DNA from: an uncultured Bartonella sp.
GTDB lineage: Bacteria > Pseudomonadota > Alphaproteobacteria > Rhizobiales > Rhizobiaceae
Reading direction: 5' to 3'
NCBI GenBank assembly: GCA_946478235.1
Contig: CAMLBF010000009.1
Span: 1 to 64,000, forward strand
DNA length: 64,000 bases
Positions within the stretch are counted from its first letter, which is position 1, and each line of letters starts with the position of its first letter. The notes beneath the pieces are model-generated. The model was not told the origin of the DNA, did not search any database, and saw only the letters and a list, made by a program, of their open reading frames with translations. Both the position numbers and the translations under genes were made by a program. Below, piece by piece: positions 50,584 through 58,560 of the stretch.

Positions 50584-51864
50584 TTAGTCTTGCAATACGC
50601 GGCCACGTGTTTCAGGCAGCATAAATGCAGCAAGGAAGAACAGGCTATAAGCCCCCGCCGCAAATATTGCCACAGCGTTTCCTAAGCCGACTTGCGAAGA
50701 TAAGTAACCGACAAATGTCGGGAACAAAGCGCCCAGACCTCTTCCGAAATTGTAACAGAAACCCTGACCTGATCCGCGCAAACGGGTAGGAAACAACTCT
50801 GTTAGAAATGCACCCATACCAGAGAAATAGCCCGACGAGAAAAAGCCAAGTGGAAAGCCTAAAAACCATAACATCGTGTTAGAAAATGGAATAAGCGTAT
50901 AAACCAGAACCACAACAATTGCACCAAGTGAAAACACAAGGAAAAGCATACGACGGCCAAATCTATCAGACATCCATGCGCCAACCAGATAACCAACAAA
51001 TGAACCGACGATAAGGGTAAACAGATACCCTGTCGACGAAAGGATTGATAAGCCACGTTCTGTCGTCAAATACCGTGGAACCCAAGTTGTGATAGCATAA
51101 TAGCCACCTTGGCAACCAGCAGACGCAATCGAGGCAAATATTGTTGTCGACAAAATATCGCCTTTGAAAATTTCCCAAATTTTAGGGCTATGACCAGTTT
51201 TTTTAGCTTCCATACGTGTTTTTTTCGCTATTTCCGGTTCTTTCACATGGCGGCGGATATAAAAAATAAGAAGAGCGGGAAAAGCACCAACAACAAACAT
51301 ATAACGCCATGCTATTTCTGGATCGACAGCAGTGAAAAGAATAGCTTGCGCAAGAACAGCGCCACCCCACCCTATCGCATAACCAGCTTGAACACAGCCC
51401 ACCGCGCGACCACGATATTGGGCACGAATGGTTTCACCCAGCAAAACGGCACCAGCCGCCCATTCGCCACCAAAGCCTAGTCCTAAAAGAGCGCGGAATA
51501 TCATTAATTGTTCAAAATTTTGCGCAAATGCACAGAGCAATGAAAAAACTGAAAACCAGATGATCGTTACTTGTAGTGTGATGACACGGCCAATACGGTC
51601 TGCAAAGAAACCAGCAAGCCAACCACCCACAGCAGAAGTAAGAAGTGTGATTGTAACAGCCATTCCGGCTGTTCCTTCTGCAATGTTCCACATAGCGATG
51701 ATTGTGCCGATGACCAGCGGATAAATCATCACATCAAGTCCATCAAGTGCCCAACCAGCAGCACAAGCCCAAAACGTGCGCTTTTCATCGATATTCATAT
51801 CACGATAGAAAGCGGTTAAACTTGTATCTTCTACCTTTACAATTTTCATATCTTCACTGTGCAT
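50584..51864 (-). CDS. MFS transporter, sialate/carboxylate:H+ symporter-like
   Basis: The 426-residue protein has twelve predicted helices and MFS signatures: GGWLAGFFADRIGRVITLQ between helices 2 and 3 and AWMSDRFGRRMLFL in the second half; RALLGLGFGGEWAAGAVLLGE is typical of the sialic-acid/carboxylate group. Substrate is likely an organic acid or sugar acid. GGAG precedes ATG 51864. A 2-hydroxyacid dehydrogenase gene lies upstream on the same strand 534 bp away, which may be related in function. Confidence 0.9.
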   Translation of the reverse strand: MHSEDMKIVKVEDTSLTAFYRDMNIDEKRTFWACAAGWALDGLDVMIYPLVIGTIIAMWNIAEGTAGMAVTITLLTSAVGGWLAGFFADRIGRVITLQVTIIWFSVFSLLCAFAQNFEQLMIFRALLGLGFGGEWAAGAVLLGETIRAQYRGRAVGCVQAGYAIGWGGAVLAQAILFTAVDPEIAWRYMFVVGAFPALLIFYIRRHVKEPEIAKKTRMEAKKTGHSPKIWEIFKGDILSTTIFASIASAGCQGGYYAITTWVPRYLTTERGLSILSSTGYLFTLIVGSFVGYLVGAWMSDRFGRRMLFLVFSLGAIVVVLVYTLIPFSNTMLWFLGFPLGFFSSGYFSGMGAFLTELFPTRLRGSGQGFCYNFGRGLGALFPTFVGYLSSQVGLGNAVAIFAAGAYSLFFLAAFMLPETRGRVLQD

Positions 51865-52398
51865 AACATCTCCTTATTCCCTCCATATTTTATGAAACAA
51901 AACATGGCTCCGCATCACATTTCCACATATGTTCCATGTTCCAATTCTTTCAAAAAAGGACGCACAAAACATCATGCAGAAAAATTCCATTCTTCACGAA
52001 TGAAATAACTTATCACTACTTCATGGATAAACCATCAATGAGCGTAAAAAAGCGTCTGAAATTCAAGATTTTAAACCAGTTTTTCGCTAAGTAGATTGCT
52101 TGAACGCGCTTTTAAAACCTTGATCTAGATTACCTTATTATATCACTAGTTTTATCAGCTAGCATACAAAACCCAAGCCAACAAATAATTTCATTATTTG
52201 CTCAATGCCTTTCCCCGATTTTTGACTTGGCAAAGGCTTGATTATCCTATCGATATATTACCGCAATAGCTCCACCCAAATGCGCTTTAAGAATTTAAGT
52301 AGAGCTAAAAATACCAATCCGAAACTTTAAATCCTTGCCATTAATTTACGATACGAGTTTGTAAAATAACGGCTGGTGACCTGAAGACCTGATAGCAC
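51865..52398. other. Intergenic region, 534 bp
   Basis: AT-rich spacer upstream of the MFS gene and downstream of the dehydrogenase gene, both leftward. It should hold the MFS promoter. I see no gene, strong hairpin or repeat. Confidence 0.35.
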
Positions 52399-53406
52399 TC
52401 ATATACGCGTTTTTTCTGGGATAATGCGATCTGGTGGGCGGTGGTGATCAAAAAAAGCTCTTATATTTATGATGACTTTTTCACCCATATCCACCCGGCT
52501 TTCAACAGTTGCCGAGCCCATATGAGGCAGCAATACCACTTTGCCTTGTCTTGCCAATTCAACCAAAGCAGGATTGAGGATTGGTTCCTTCTCAAAAACA
52601 TCAAGACCAGCGCCGGCAAGGCGTTCCTCACTTATCAGGCGGGTAAGAGCATCTTCATCAATAATTTCACCGCGAGCTGTATTTACAATATAGGCTGTCG
52701 GCTGCATCAGCGACAAACGTTCTGCTGAAAGCAGGTGGTGTGTGGCTGAGGTTAAGGGGCAATTGACCGACACAATATCCATCTCTTTCAGCATATCATC
52801 AAGATTATCCCAATAAACCGCCCCAAGTTGCTCTTCTATTTTTGTACTAACGCGATTACGATTATGATAATGTATGGAAAGACCAAACGATTTTGCCCGT
52901 TTTGCTACGGCGGTACCGATACGCCCCATACCAATGATGCCAAGCTTTTTTCCCCATATACGGCGTCCCAACATCCAATCTGGTGACCAGCCAGGCCAAA
53001 TACCACTTTTATCAAGAATGTTTGTTCCCTCTACCAAACGGCGCGGCACAGCCAAAATAAGCGCCAATGTCATATCGGCCGTATCTTCCGTTTGAACATT
53101 CGGCGTATTGGTGACGAGGATACCACGTTCCGTGGCGGCCTTTATGTCAATATTGTCGGTACCATTCCCAAAATTGGCAATAAGCTTCAAATTAGGGCCA
53201 GCATTATCAAGCAAATCCTTATCAATAATATCGGAAATTGTTGGCACCAGCACATCCGCACGTTGTACTGCGGCGATCAATTGTTGGCGAGACATTGGAC
53301 CATCAGTATCAACCAATACCGTGTCAAAAAGCTCGCTCATACGCTTCTCAATCTGATCCGGAAGCTTACGTGTTAAAATAATCAGCGGTTTTTTCTTGCT
53401 CTGCAT
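52399..53406 (-). CDS. D-2-hydroxyacid dehydrogenase, glyoxylate reductase-like
   Basis: The 335-residue protein has an NAD(P)-binding Rossmann domain (KKLGIIGMGRIGTAVAKRAKSFGL) and the catalytic residues of the family: Arg in VNTARGEIID, Glu in DVFEKEP, His in LLPHMGSATVESR. It resembles GyaR-type glyoxylate/hydroxypyruvate reductases of alphaproteobacteria. GAGGA lies before ATG 53406. The neighbour SH3 gene is divergent. Confidence 0.88.
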   Translation of the reverse strand: MQSKKKPLIILTRKLPDQIEKRMSELFDTVLVDTDGPMSRQQLIAAVQRADVLVPTISDIIDKDLLDNAGPNLKLIANFGNGTDNIDIKAATERGILVTNTPNVQTEDTADMTLALILAVPRRLVEGTNILDKSGIWPGWSPDWMLGRRIWGKKLGIIGMGRIGTAVAKRAKSFGLSIHYHNRNRVSTKIEEQLGAVYWDNLDDMLKEMDIVSVNCPLTSATHHLLSAERLSLMQPTAYIVNTARGEIIDEDALTRLISEERLAGAGLDVFEKEPILNPALVELARQGKVVLLPHMGSATVESRVDMGEKVIINIRAFFDHHRPPDRIIPEKTRI

Positions 53407-53548
53407 GCAAATCCTCAAAATATTTCTAACGTTTTGCCAAATCGTTGAGACCTCTTTAACCAGCTACATGTCATATGGACACCAGACTAGCGAGTCTGTC
53501 CTGTTTATAGCAGAAATGCATCTAAATAACACAAAAGAAGAGAGGCCA

Positions 53549-54112
53549 ATGGTAGACAGTTCTGACTGGTTTCGATTTTCGACCATAATCGGCATTTTTG
53601 TATCTTTGTTAAGCTTGACTGCGATTATCACTCCAGCCACGACTTATGCGCAAGATGCGCCTGAAAATCTTGGTCCAAGTGGTCTTCCTTTGCCCCGTTT
53701 TGTTTCCATAAAACCAGCGCGTGTTAATGTTCGTGTTGGTCCAGGAAGAAACTATACCATTGTTTTTTCCTATCAAAAACAAGGGCTCCCTGTAGAAATT
53801 ACCCAAGAATATGACCAGTGGCGAAAAATACGCGATTCTGATGGTGATGAGGGCTGGGTTTACCAATCGCTTCTGTCTGGGCGGCGCACTGCCATGATAA
53901 CACCCTGGCAGAAAAATAAATCAAAACTAGCACCACTGCGCCGTCAGCCCAGTGAAAATGCAGCACTTGCCGCTGAATTGGAACCGGGTGTTCTTGGCAC
54001 AATACACCAATGTGACGGTACATGGTGTGAACTTGATATTGGCCATACAAGAGGCTGGATTACACAAGACCAGCTTTGGGGAGCCTATCCGGGTGAAAAG
54101 ATAAAAAATTGA
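53549..54112 (+). CDS. SH3-domain (DUF1058-like) exported protein
   Basis: The 187-residue protein has a signal sequence (TIIGIFVSLLSLTAIITPATTYAQ) and two SH3-like repeats: FVSIKPARVNVRVGPGRNYTIVFSYQKQGLPVEI and the C-terminal APLRRQPSENAALAAELEPGVLGTIHQCDGTWCEL (in parts). Such proteins are periplasmic, often wall-binding. The ATG at 53549 follows GAGAGG; upstream open frame residues are not needed. Divergent from the dehydrogenase gene. Confidence 0.85.
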   Translation: MVDSSDWFRFSTIIGIFVSLLSLTAIITPATTYAQDAPENLGPSGLPLPRFVSIKPARVNVRVGPGRNYTIVFSYQKQGLPVEITQEYDQWRKIRDSDGDEGWVYQSLLSGRRTAMITPWQKNKSKLAPLRRQPSENAALAAELEPGVLGTIHQCDGTWCELDIGHTRGWITQDQLWGAYPGEKIKN

Positions 54113-54302
54113 CCGTAAATATGATTTTCCCCTCCATTTACAAAGCGATGAAAACGTCCATCACACGTAAAATGCAGGGGAAATATAGACTAAACGGTGT
54201 TACCCTATTCAAAGCCTTTACAATTTGATGAACAACAAACCGAAAAGCTGATAATCTGGCATTATTTTTTAAAATGACAGTTGGTAATCAAATAATCTGA
54301 TT

Positions 54303-54323
54303 ATAGGATTGTTCTTATCCTAT
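54303..54323 (-). terminator. Hairpin at the 3' end of the FAH-family gene
   Basis: ATAGGAT (54303-54309) pairs with ATCCTAT (54317-54323), loop of seven, touching the stop codon. It can serve both converging genes. T tracts are weak. Confidence 0.5.
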
Positions 54324-55009
54324 CAAATTACTGTAACAACAAGATCATCTAGCCCGTCAATGTGACCAACCAACCGATCACCCTTATGAACCTGTCCAAC
54401 ACCTGCCGGAGTACCTGTCATAATAATATCGCCAGCCTGTAAGGTAAATAATTGCGATAGATAGGATATCATATCCGGTATTTTCCAGATCATCTGATCA
54501 AGATTACCAGACTGGCGTGGCTCATCATTAATCATGAGGGTAATTGCACCTTCATTCATAGGTTTGGTTTGCGATTTTTCAATAATATGCGTACATGGTG
54601 CAGAATGTTCAAACGCCTTTGCCGTTTCCCATGAGCGTCCAGCTTTTTTCAATTCGGCCTGTAGGTCGCGGCGTGTCATATCAAGACCCACCCCATAACC
54701 AAAAACGCAATCTTCTGCTTCATCTCTGGTTAAATTATCGCCACCTTTTTTAAGGGCAACAACCAACTCAATTTCATGTTCCACATCATGGCTTTGCGGA
54801 GGATAAGGAAAATTGCCATCCAATACCAAATTGTCAGGATTTTTCTGAAAAAAGAACGGTGCTTCTTTTGAAGGATCGTGTCCCATTTCTATAGCGTGGT
54901 CAGCATAATTTCTTCCCACACAATAAATCCGATGAACAGGAAAAAGCTTGCTACTATCTTTAACGGGTATGCTAACAGGCTGTGAAGGCGTAAAAACATA
55001 TTCATGCAT
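54323..55009 (-). CDS. Fumarylacetoacetate hydrolase family protein
   Basis: The 228-residue protein is a short FAH-fold enzyme with YCVGRNYADHAIEMG, the metal-binding acids in DVEHEIELVVAL and GYGVGLDMTRRDLQ, and MTGTPAGVGQVHKGD. Such proteins hydrolyse acylpyruvates, fumarylpyruvate or decarboxylate oxaloacetate. The exact reaction is not known here. A LysE-type exporter gene lies upstream on the same strand. Confidence 0.88.
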   Translation of the reverse strand: MHEYVFTPSQPVSIPVKDSSKLFPVHRIYCVGRNYADHAIEMGHDPSKEAPFFFQKNPDNLVLDGNFPYPPQSHDVEHEIELVVALKKGGDNLTRDEAEDCVFGYGVGLDMTRRDLQAELKKAGRSWETAKAFEHSAPCTHIIEKSQTKPMNEGAITLMINDEPRQSGNLDQMIWKIPDMISYLSQLFTLQAGDIIMTGTPAGVGQVHKGDRLVGHIDGLDDLVVTVI

Positions 55010-55129
55010 TGTAACGTTCCTTAGAAATTGTAATAATTTCCCTGCCTATATTAAACCACGCCAACACCACAAAGTATACTATATGACCATTAAGTGATAT
55101 TGTTGGTCACTTCAAAATAATTGGTTGCC

Positions 55130-55798
55130 TTATTTTGCTTGTGTTGCCAGTAGGCGCAAGGCAAAAGCTGTGAAAATTCCTGCCATTAGAAAATCCAGAC
55201 ATCGCACATAACGAGGGTTTTTCTTTAAAAATTTTGCAAATTTGTCTGCGGCCAAAACCATTGTAATCGTAAAAGGCAATGAGATGGGAATAAATGAAAG
55301 GCCTAAAAACAATATCTTGCCTGAAGCATAAGGGTCAGCTGCATCAACAAACTGTGGTAGGAATGTAATATTAAAAAGAAGAACCTTGGGATTTAAAAGA
55401 TTAATGCACAATCCAGTTAAATAATTTTTTCTAAAACTCTGACGGGCTTGCCTATTATGATCAAGAGAAAAGCTGGATTTATTGCGTATTGCCTGAAATG
55501 CCAGCCATAAAAGATACACTGCACCCAGTATTTTAAGAAGCAAAAATGCCATTGGGGACGCGACAATAAGCGCTGATAGACCTATGGATACGGCAATAAC
55601 CTGAATGATAATGCCATTAATACATCCTAATACACAGCTAAAGCCAGCTTGTTTTCCTTGTACGATACTTCTCCCAACAAACAAAGCCATATCTGGCCCA
55701 GGAATAAGCGTTAAAATTATTGCAGCACCAGCAAATTGTAAAAATATATGCCAATCGGGCAACCATGATACCATAAACATCGTGGTAAATGCTTTCAT
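55130..55798 (-). CDS. LysE/RhtB family exporter
   Basis: The 222-residue protein has about six transmembrane helices and the LysE-family signature AAIILTLIPGPDMALFVGRSIVQGKQAG and LLNPKVLLFNITFLPQFV. Such proteins export amino acids or derivatives. The start is uncertain: ATG 55798, 55780 and 55774 are possible and the frame stays open to 55879. It is divergent from argG, 139 bp apart. Confidence 0.88.
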   Translation of the reverse strand: MKAFTTMFMVSWLPDWHIFLQFAGAAIILTLIPGPDMALFVGRSIVQGKQAGFSCVLGCINGIIIQVIAVSIGLSALIVASPMAFLLLKILGAVYLLWLAFQAIRNKSSFSLDHNRQARQSFRKNYLTGLCINLLNPKVLLFNITFLPQFVDAADPYASGKILFLGLSFIPISLPFTITMVLAADKFAKFLKKNPRYVRCLDFLMAGIFTAFALRLLATQAK

Positions 55799-55937
55799 TC
55801 TATTTTCGTAAATTTTATTTGTATCTGTTTTTTCAAAACATAGTGCAAGAAATAACTTTGATTGCTTGCATGCAACCAATCTCCTGATAAAACAGAAATA
55901 ACAAATCCTATTGGGCTCTCAATGATTGGATAGAAAA

Positions 55938-57158
55938 ATGGAACAGTGGAAGAACGTTAAAAAAGTTGTATTGGCCTATTCTGGCGGCCTTGATACATCA
56001 ATTATTCTAAAATGGTTACAGACAGAACTTGGTGCGGAAGTTGTTACTTTTACTGCCGATCTCGGTCAGGGCGAAGAGTTGGAACCAGCACGCCGTAAAG
56101 CAGAAATGCTTGGTGCAAAAGAAATATTTATGGACGATCTGCGCGAAGAATTTGTTCGGGATTTCGTTTTTCCAATGTTTCGTGCCAATGCTGTTTATGA
56201 AGGTATCTACCTTCTTGGCACATCAATTGCACGACCACTCATTTCCAAGCACCTCATTGAAATTGCCAAAAAGACAGGCGCTGATGCCATAGCTCACGGT
56301 GCAACGGGCAAAGGTAATGACCAAGTGCGCTTTGAGCTTTCTGCCTATGCGCTCAATCCTGACATAAAAATCATTGCACCTTGGCGTGATTGGAAATTCA
56401 AAAGCCGTACAGAATTATTGGAATTTGCCCAAGCTCACCAAATTCCTGTCACGAAAGACAAACAGGGTGAAGCACCATTTTCAGTGGATGCCAACCTGCT
56501 ACATTCTTCCTCTGAAGGTAAAGTATTGGAAGATCCTTCCGTGCCTGCGCCAGAATATGTGCATATGCGCACCGTTTCGCCAGAGGATGCTCCTGATAAG
56601 CCAACCATCATTACTATTGGCTTTAAAAAGGGTGATGCCGTTTCAATTAACGGCGAAGAGATGTCGCCAGCAACATTGCTTGCCAAATTAAATGATTATG
56701 GCAGAGATAATGGAATTGGCCGTATAGACTTGGTTGAAAACCGTTTTGTTGGCATGAAATCCCGTGGTGTTTACGAAACACCGGGCGGCACCATTCTTTT
56801 GGCCGCACACCGCGCTATTGAATCAATCACACTTGACCGCGGCGCAGCTCATTTGAAAGATGAATTGATGCCACGCTATGCTGAATTGATCTATTACGGT
56901 TTCTGGTTCTCTCCAGAGCGTAAAATGCTGCAAGCAGCCATTGATCTTTCACAAGAAAATGTCGAAGGTGAAGTTACTTTGAAGCTTTATAAGGGCAATG
57001 TTATTGTTCAAGGTCGTAAGAGTGACAAGTCACTTTATTCCAGCAACCTTGTAACATTTGAAGATGACCATGGTGCTTATGACCAGAAAGACGCTGCTGG
57101 CTTTATTAAGTTAAATGCTCTGCGTCTACGTACCTTGGCGGCACGTGATCGCAAATAA
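55938..57158 (+). CDS. argG: Argininosuccinate synthase
   Basis: The 406-residue protein has the ATP-pyrophosphatase motif [33 protein letters not shown] and [19 protein letters not shown]. It couples citrulline and aspartate. ATG 55938 (MEQWKNVKK) is used, though a TTG four codons upstream is in frame. A strong terminator follows. Confidence 0.97.
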   Translation: MEQWKNVKKVVLAYSGGLDTSIILKWLQTELGAEVVTFTADLGQGEELEPARRKAEMLGAKEIFMDDLREEFVRDFVFPMFRANAVYEGIYLLGTSIARPLISKHLIEIAKKTGADAIAHGATGKGNDQVRFELSAYALNPDIKIIAPWRDWKFKSRTELLEFAQAHQIPVTKDKQGEAPFSVDANLLHSSSEGKVLEDPSVPAPEYVHMRTVSPEDAPDKPTIITIGFKKGDAVSINGEEMSPATLLAKLNDYGRDNGIGRIDLVENRFVGMKSRGVYETPGGTILLAAHRAIESITLDRGAAHLKDELMPRYAELIYYGFWFSPERKMLQAAIDLSQENVEGEVTLKLYKGNVIVQGRKSDKSLYSSNLVTFEDDHGAYDQKDAAGFIKLNALRLRTLAARDRK

Positions 57159-57178
57159 AACAACACCATTATAAATAC

Positions 57179-57214
57179 AAAAAGTCCTGAAATGGAATAA
57201 TTTCAGGACTTTTT
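57179..57214 (+). terminator. Intrinsic terminator of argG
   Basis: A perfect 14-bp stem (57179-57192 with 57201-57214), 8-base loop, ending in a run of five T. It starts 20 bp after the argG stop. The rest of the 331-bp gap to 57489 shows nothing else. Confidence 0.92.
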
Positions 57215-57489
57215 TGCAGCTATATAGATGAAATCTGTCAATGCGCAGATGAGACAAACAATCGTCTTTTATCTGATAAATCCAAATGAAGGTGCTAACC
57301 TGTTTGATCGCCCATCAAAGCTGTTTCACAACCGATAAATCCATTGGCTTATTCTGCACCGTTTTTGCTATCAATATTGGATCCATTGCCAGTCAAGTCA
57401 TGCAATGCAGCTAGACCGCTCAAACAATTTAAGCATAAACTTGTCGCTTAAATAAAAGCTGCCTAGCCCAGTTTGCCGATCATCCAGTC

Positions 57490-58032
57490 TTAAAACATTG
57501 CCCAGTGAACTGGTATATCTCTGAATATTTGAAGATTAATCGTAATATTCACGATCAGAATAATGACAGCCAAAATAAAACCGGTTACGCCATTGATCCA
57601 TTTTGGTGTTGGTACTGGGTCACGAACAATTGGTCCATCATTATTGGTTTGAAGCCTTACAAAATATAGGATGCAACACAGGAATTCTATAAGTTGTAAA
57701 ACGGAAGCAGATTTTTCGCCAAAGCCATCGCGTGCGCGGCATATAGCAAGATACATGGTAATAAAAGAGTATATAAATACTGGTATTGTTTCTATTATTC
57801 CAACCAATTGGGATGGCTTAACATCTATTTGATATAGAAAACTAATAAGAACATAGCTAAAAATCGTAAAGAAAAATGAATTTAAAAAACACAAAAATAA
57901 AAATGGCGAACGTGGAAGTGTTTTCTGATTACGATTTACAATATATGCCAATATTGCACCTAATAGATAAGCAATAATATATTGTGTGATCGTAATAGAT
58001 ATGCCACGCAATACAAAGTTATAATCAATCAT
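57490..58032 (-). CDS. Four-span membrane protein, unknown function
   Basis: The 180-residue protein has about four hydrophobic segments (TITQYIIAYLLGAILAYIV; LFLCFLNSFFFTIFSYVLISFLY; IPVFIYSFITMYLAI; GFILAVIILIVNITINLQIF) and the motif CRARDGFGEKSA in the loop after helix 3, reminiscent of DUF805-type proteins. I do not recognise a specific family. It is isolated, AT-rich, with no neighbours suggesting a role. Confidence 0.6.
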   Translation of the reverse strand: MIDYNFVLRGISITITQYIIAYLLGAILAYIVNRNQKTLPRSPFLFLCFLNSFFFTIFSYVLISFLYQIDVKPSQLVGIIETIPVFIYSFITMYLAICRARDGFGEKSASVLQLIEFLCCILYFVRLQTNNDGPIVRDPVPTPKWINGVTGFILAVIILIVNITINLQIFRDIPVHWAMF

Positions 58033-58184
58033 AATAAAATATAACCCTTATTTTAGTCAGCTATAAAATATATTTTTATACTAATATTTATAATTAATCT
58101 TGGTTGTTTGGAGATTTTCTCATGTTAATTGAAAATTTTATGTCCCCTTGCAGCCAATCCGCTTGCGACTGAGGTATAAAAATA

Positions 58185-58208
58185 CCCTGCTTTGTTGTCA
58201 AGGCAGGG
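58185..58208 (-). terminator. Intrinsic terminator after the 52-residue gene
   Basis: CCCTGC (58185-58190) pairs with GCAGGG (58203-58208), extended by a TTTG/CAAG wobble stem, and is followed on the minus strand by TATTTTTATA. It supports the small gene being a transcription unit. Confidence 0.8.
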
Positions 58209-58233
58209 CACTAAGTTGAATTATTAAATTGGA

Positions 58234-58392
58234 TTAATGTTGTTCTACCGATAAACCATTTTCGTTGAGTTTCATTTCAACACCAGACGGTTTTAAATCC
58301 TGTTTTGCTTCCCTTTTATATGTGTAATATCCTAACGCAGCAACGACAACAATCAGCGCTCCGATAATAACACAAAGAACATTTCTATCCAT
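58234..58392 (-). CDS. 52-residue single-span membrane protein
   Basis: A short gene encoding MDRNVLCVIIGALIVVVAAL followed by GYYTYKREAKQDLKPSGVEM and KLNENGLSVEQH. There is one N-terminal transmembrane helix and a charged cytoplasmic or periplasmic tail. GGGAG lies seven bases before the ATG and a terminator follows the stop, so it is very probably real. I recall similar short proteins in Rhizobiales with no known function. It lies between polA and the four-span membrane protein gene. Confidence 0.8.
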   Translation of the reverse strand: MDRNVLCVIIGALIVVVAALGYYTYKREAKQDLKPSGVEMKLNENGLSVEQH

Positions 58393-58522
58393 TAAATTGC
58401 TCCCTGCTTATTTCACTAAAAGGGAATATGGAGCAATCTTTGTTATTTCAAGAGCTGCTGTTGCCAGCTTGTATCCTTGTACTTAACCTGTCGATAAGCA
58501 AACGAAGCCGACAACAGACAAG

Positions 58523-58538
58523 AAGACGGTGTTGTCTT
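58523..58538 (-). terminator. Possible weak polA terminator
   Basis: AAGAC/GTCTT with a six-base loop (58523-58538), followed on the minus strand by TTGTCTG. It lies 23 bp after the polA stop; support is modest. Confidence 0.35.
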
Positions 58539-58560
58539 TATTTCGACCTCTTTTCTTTAT

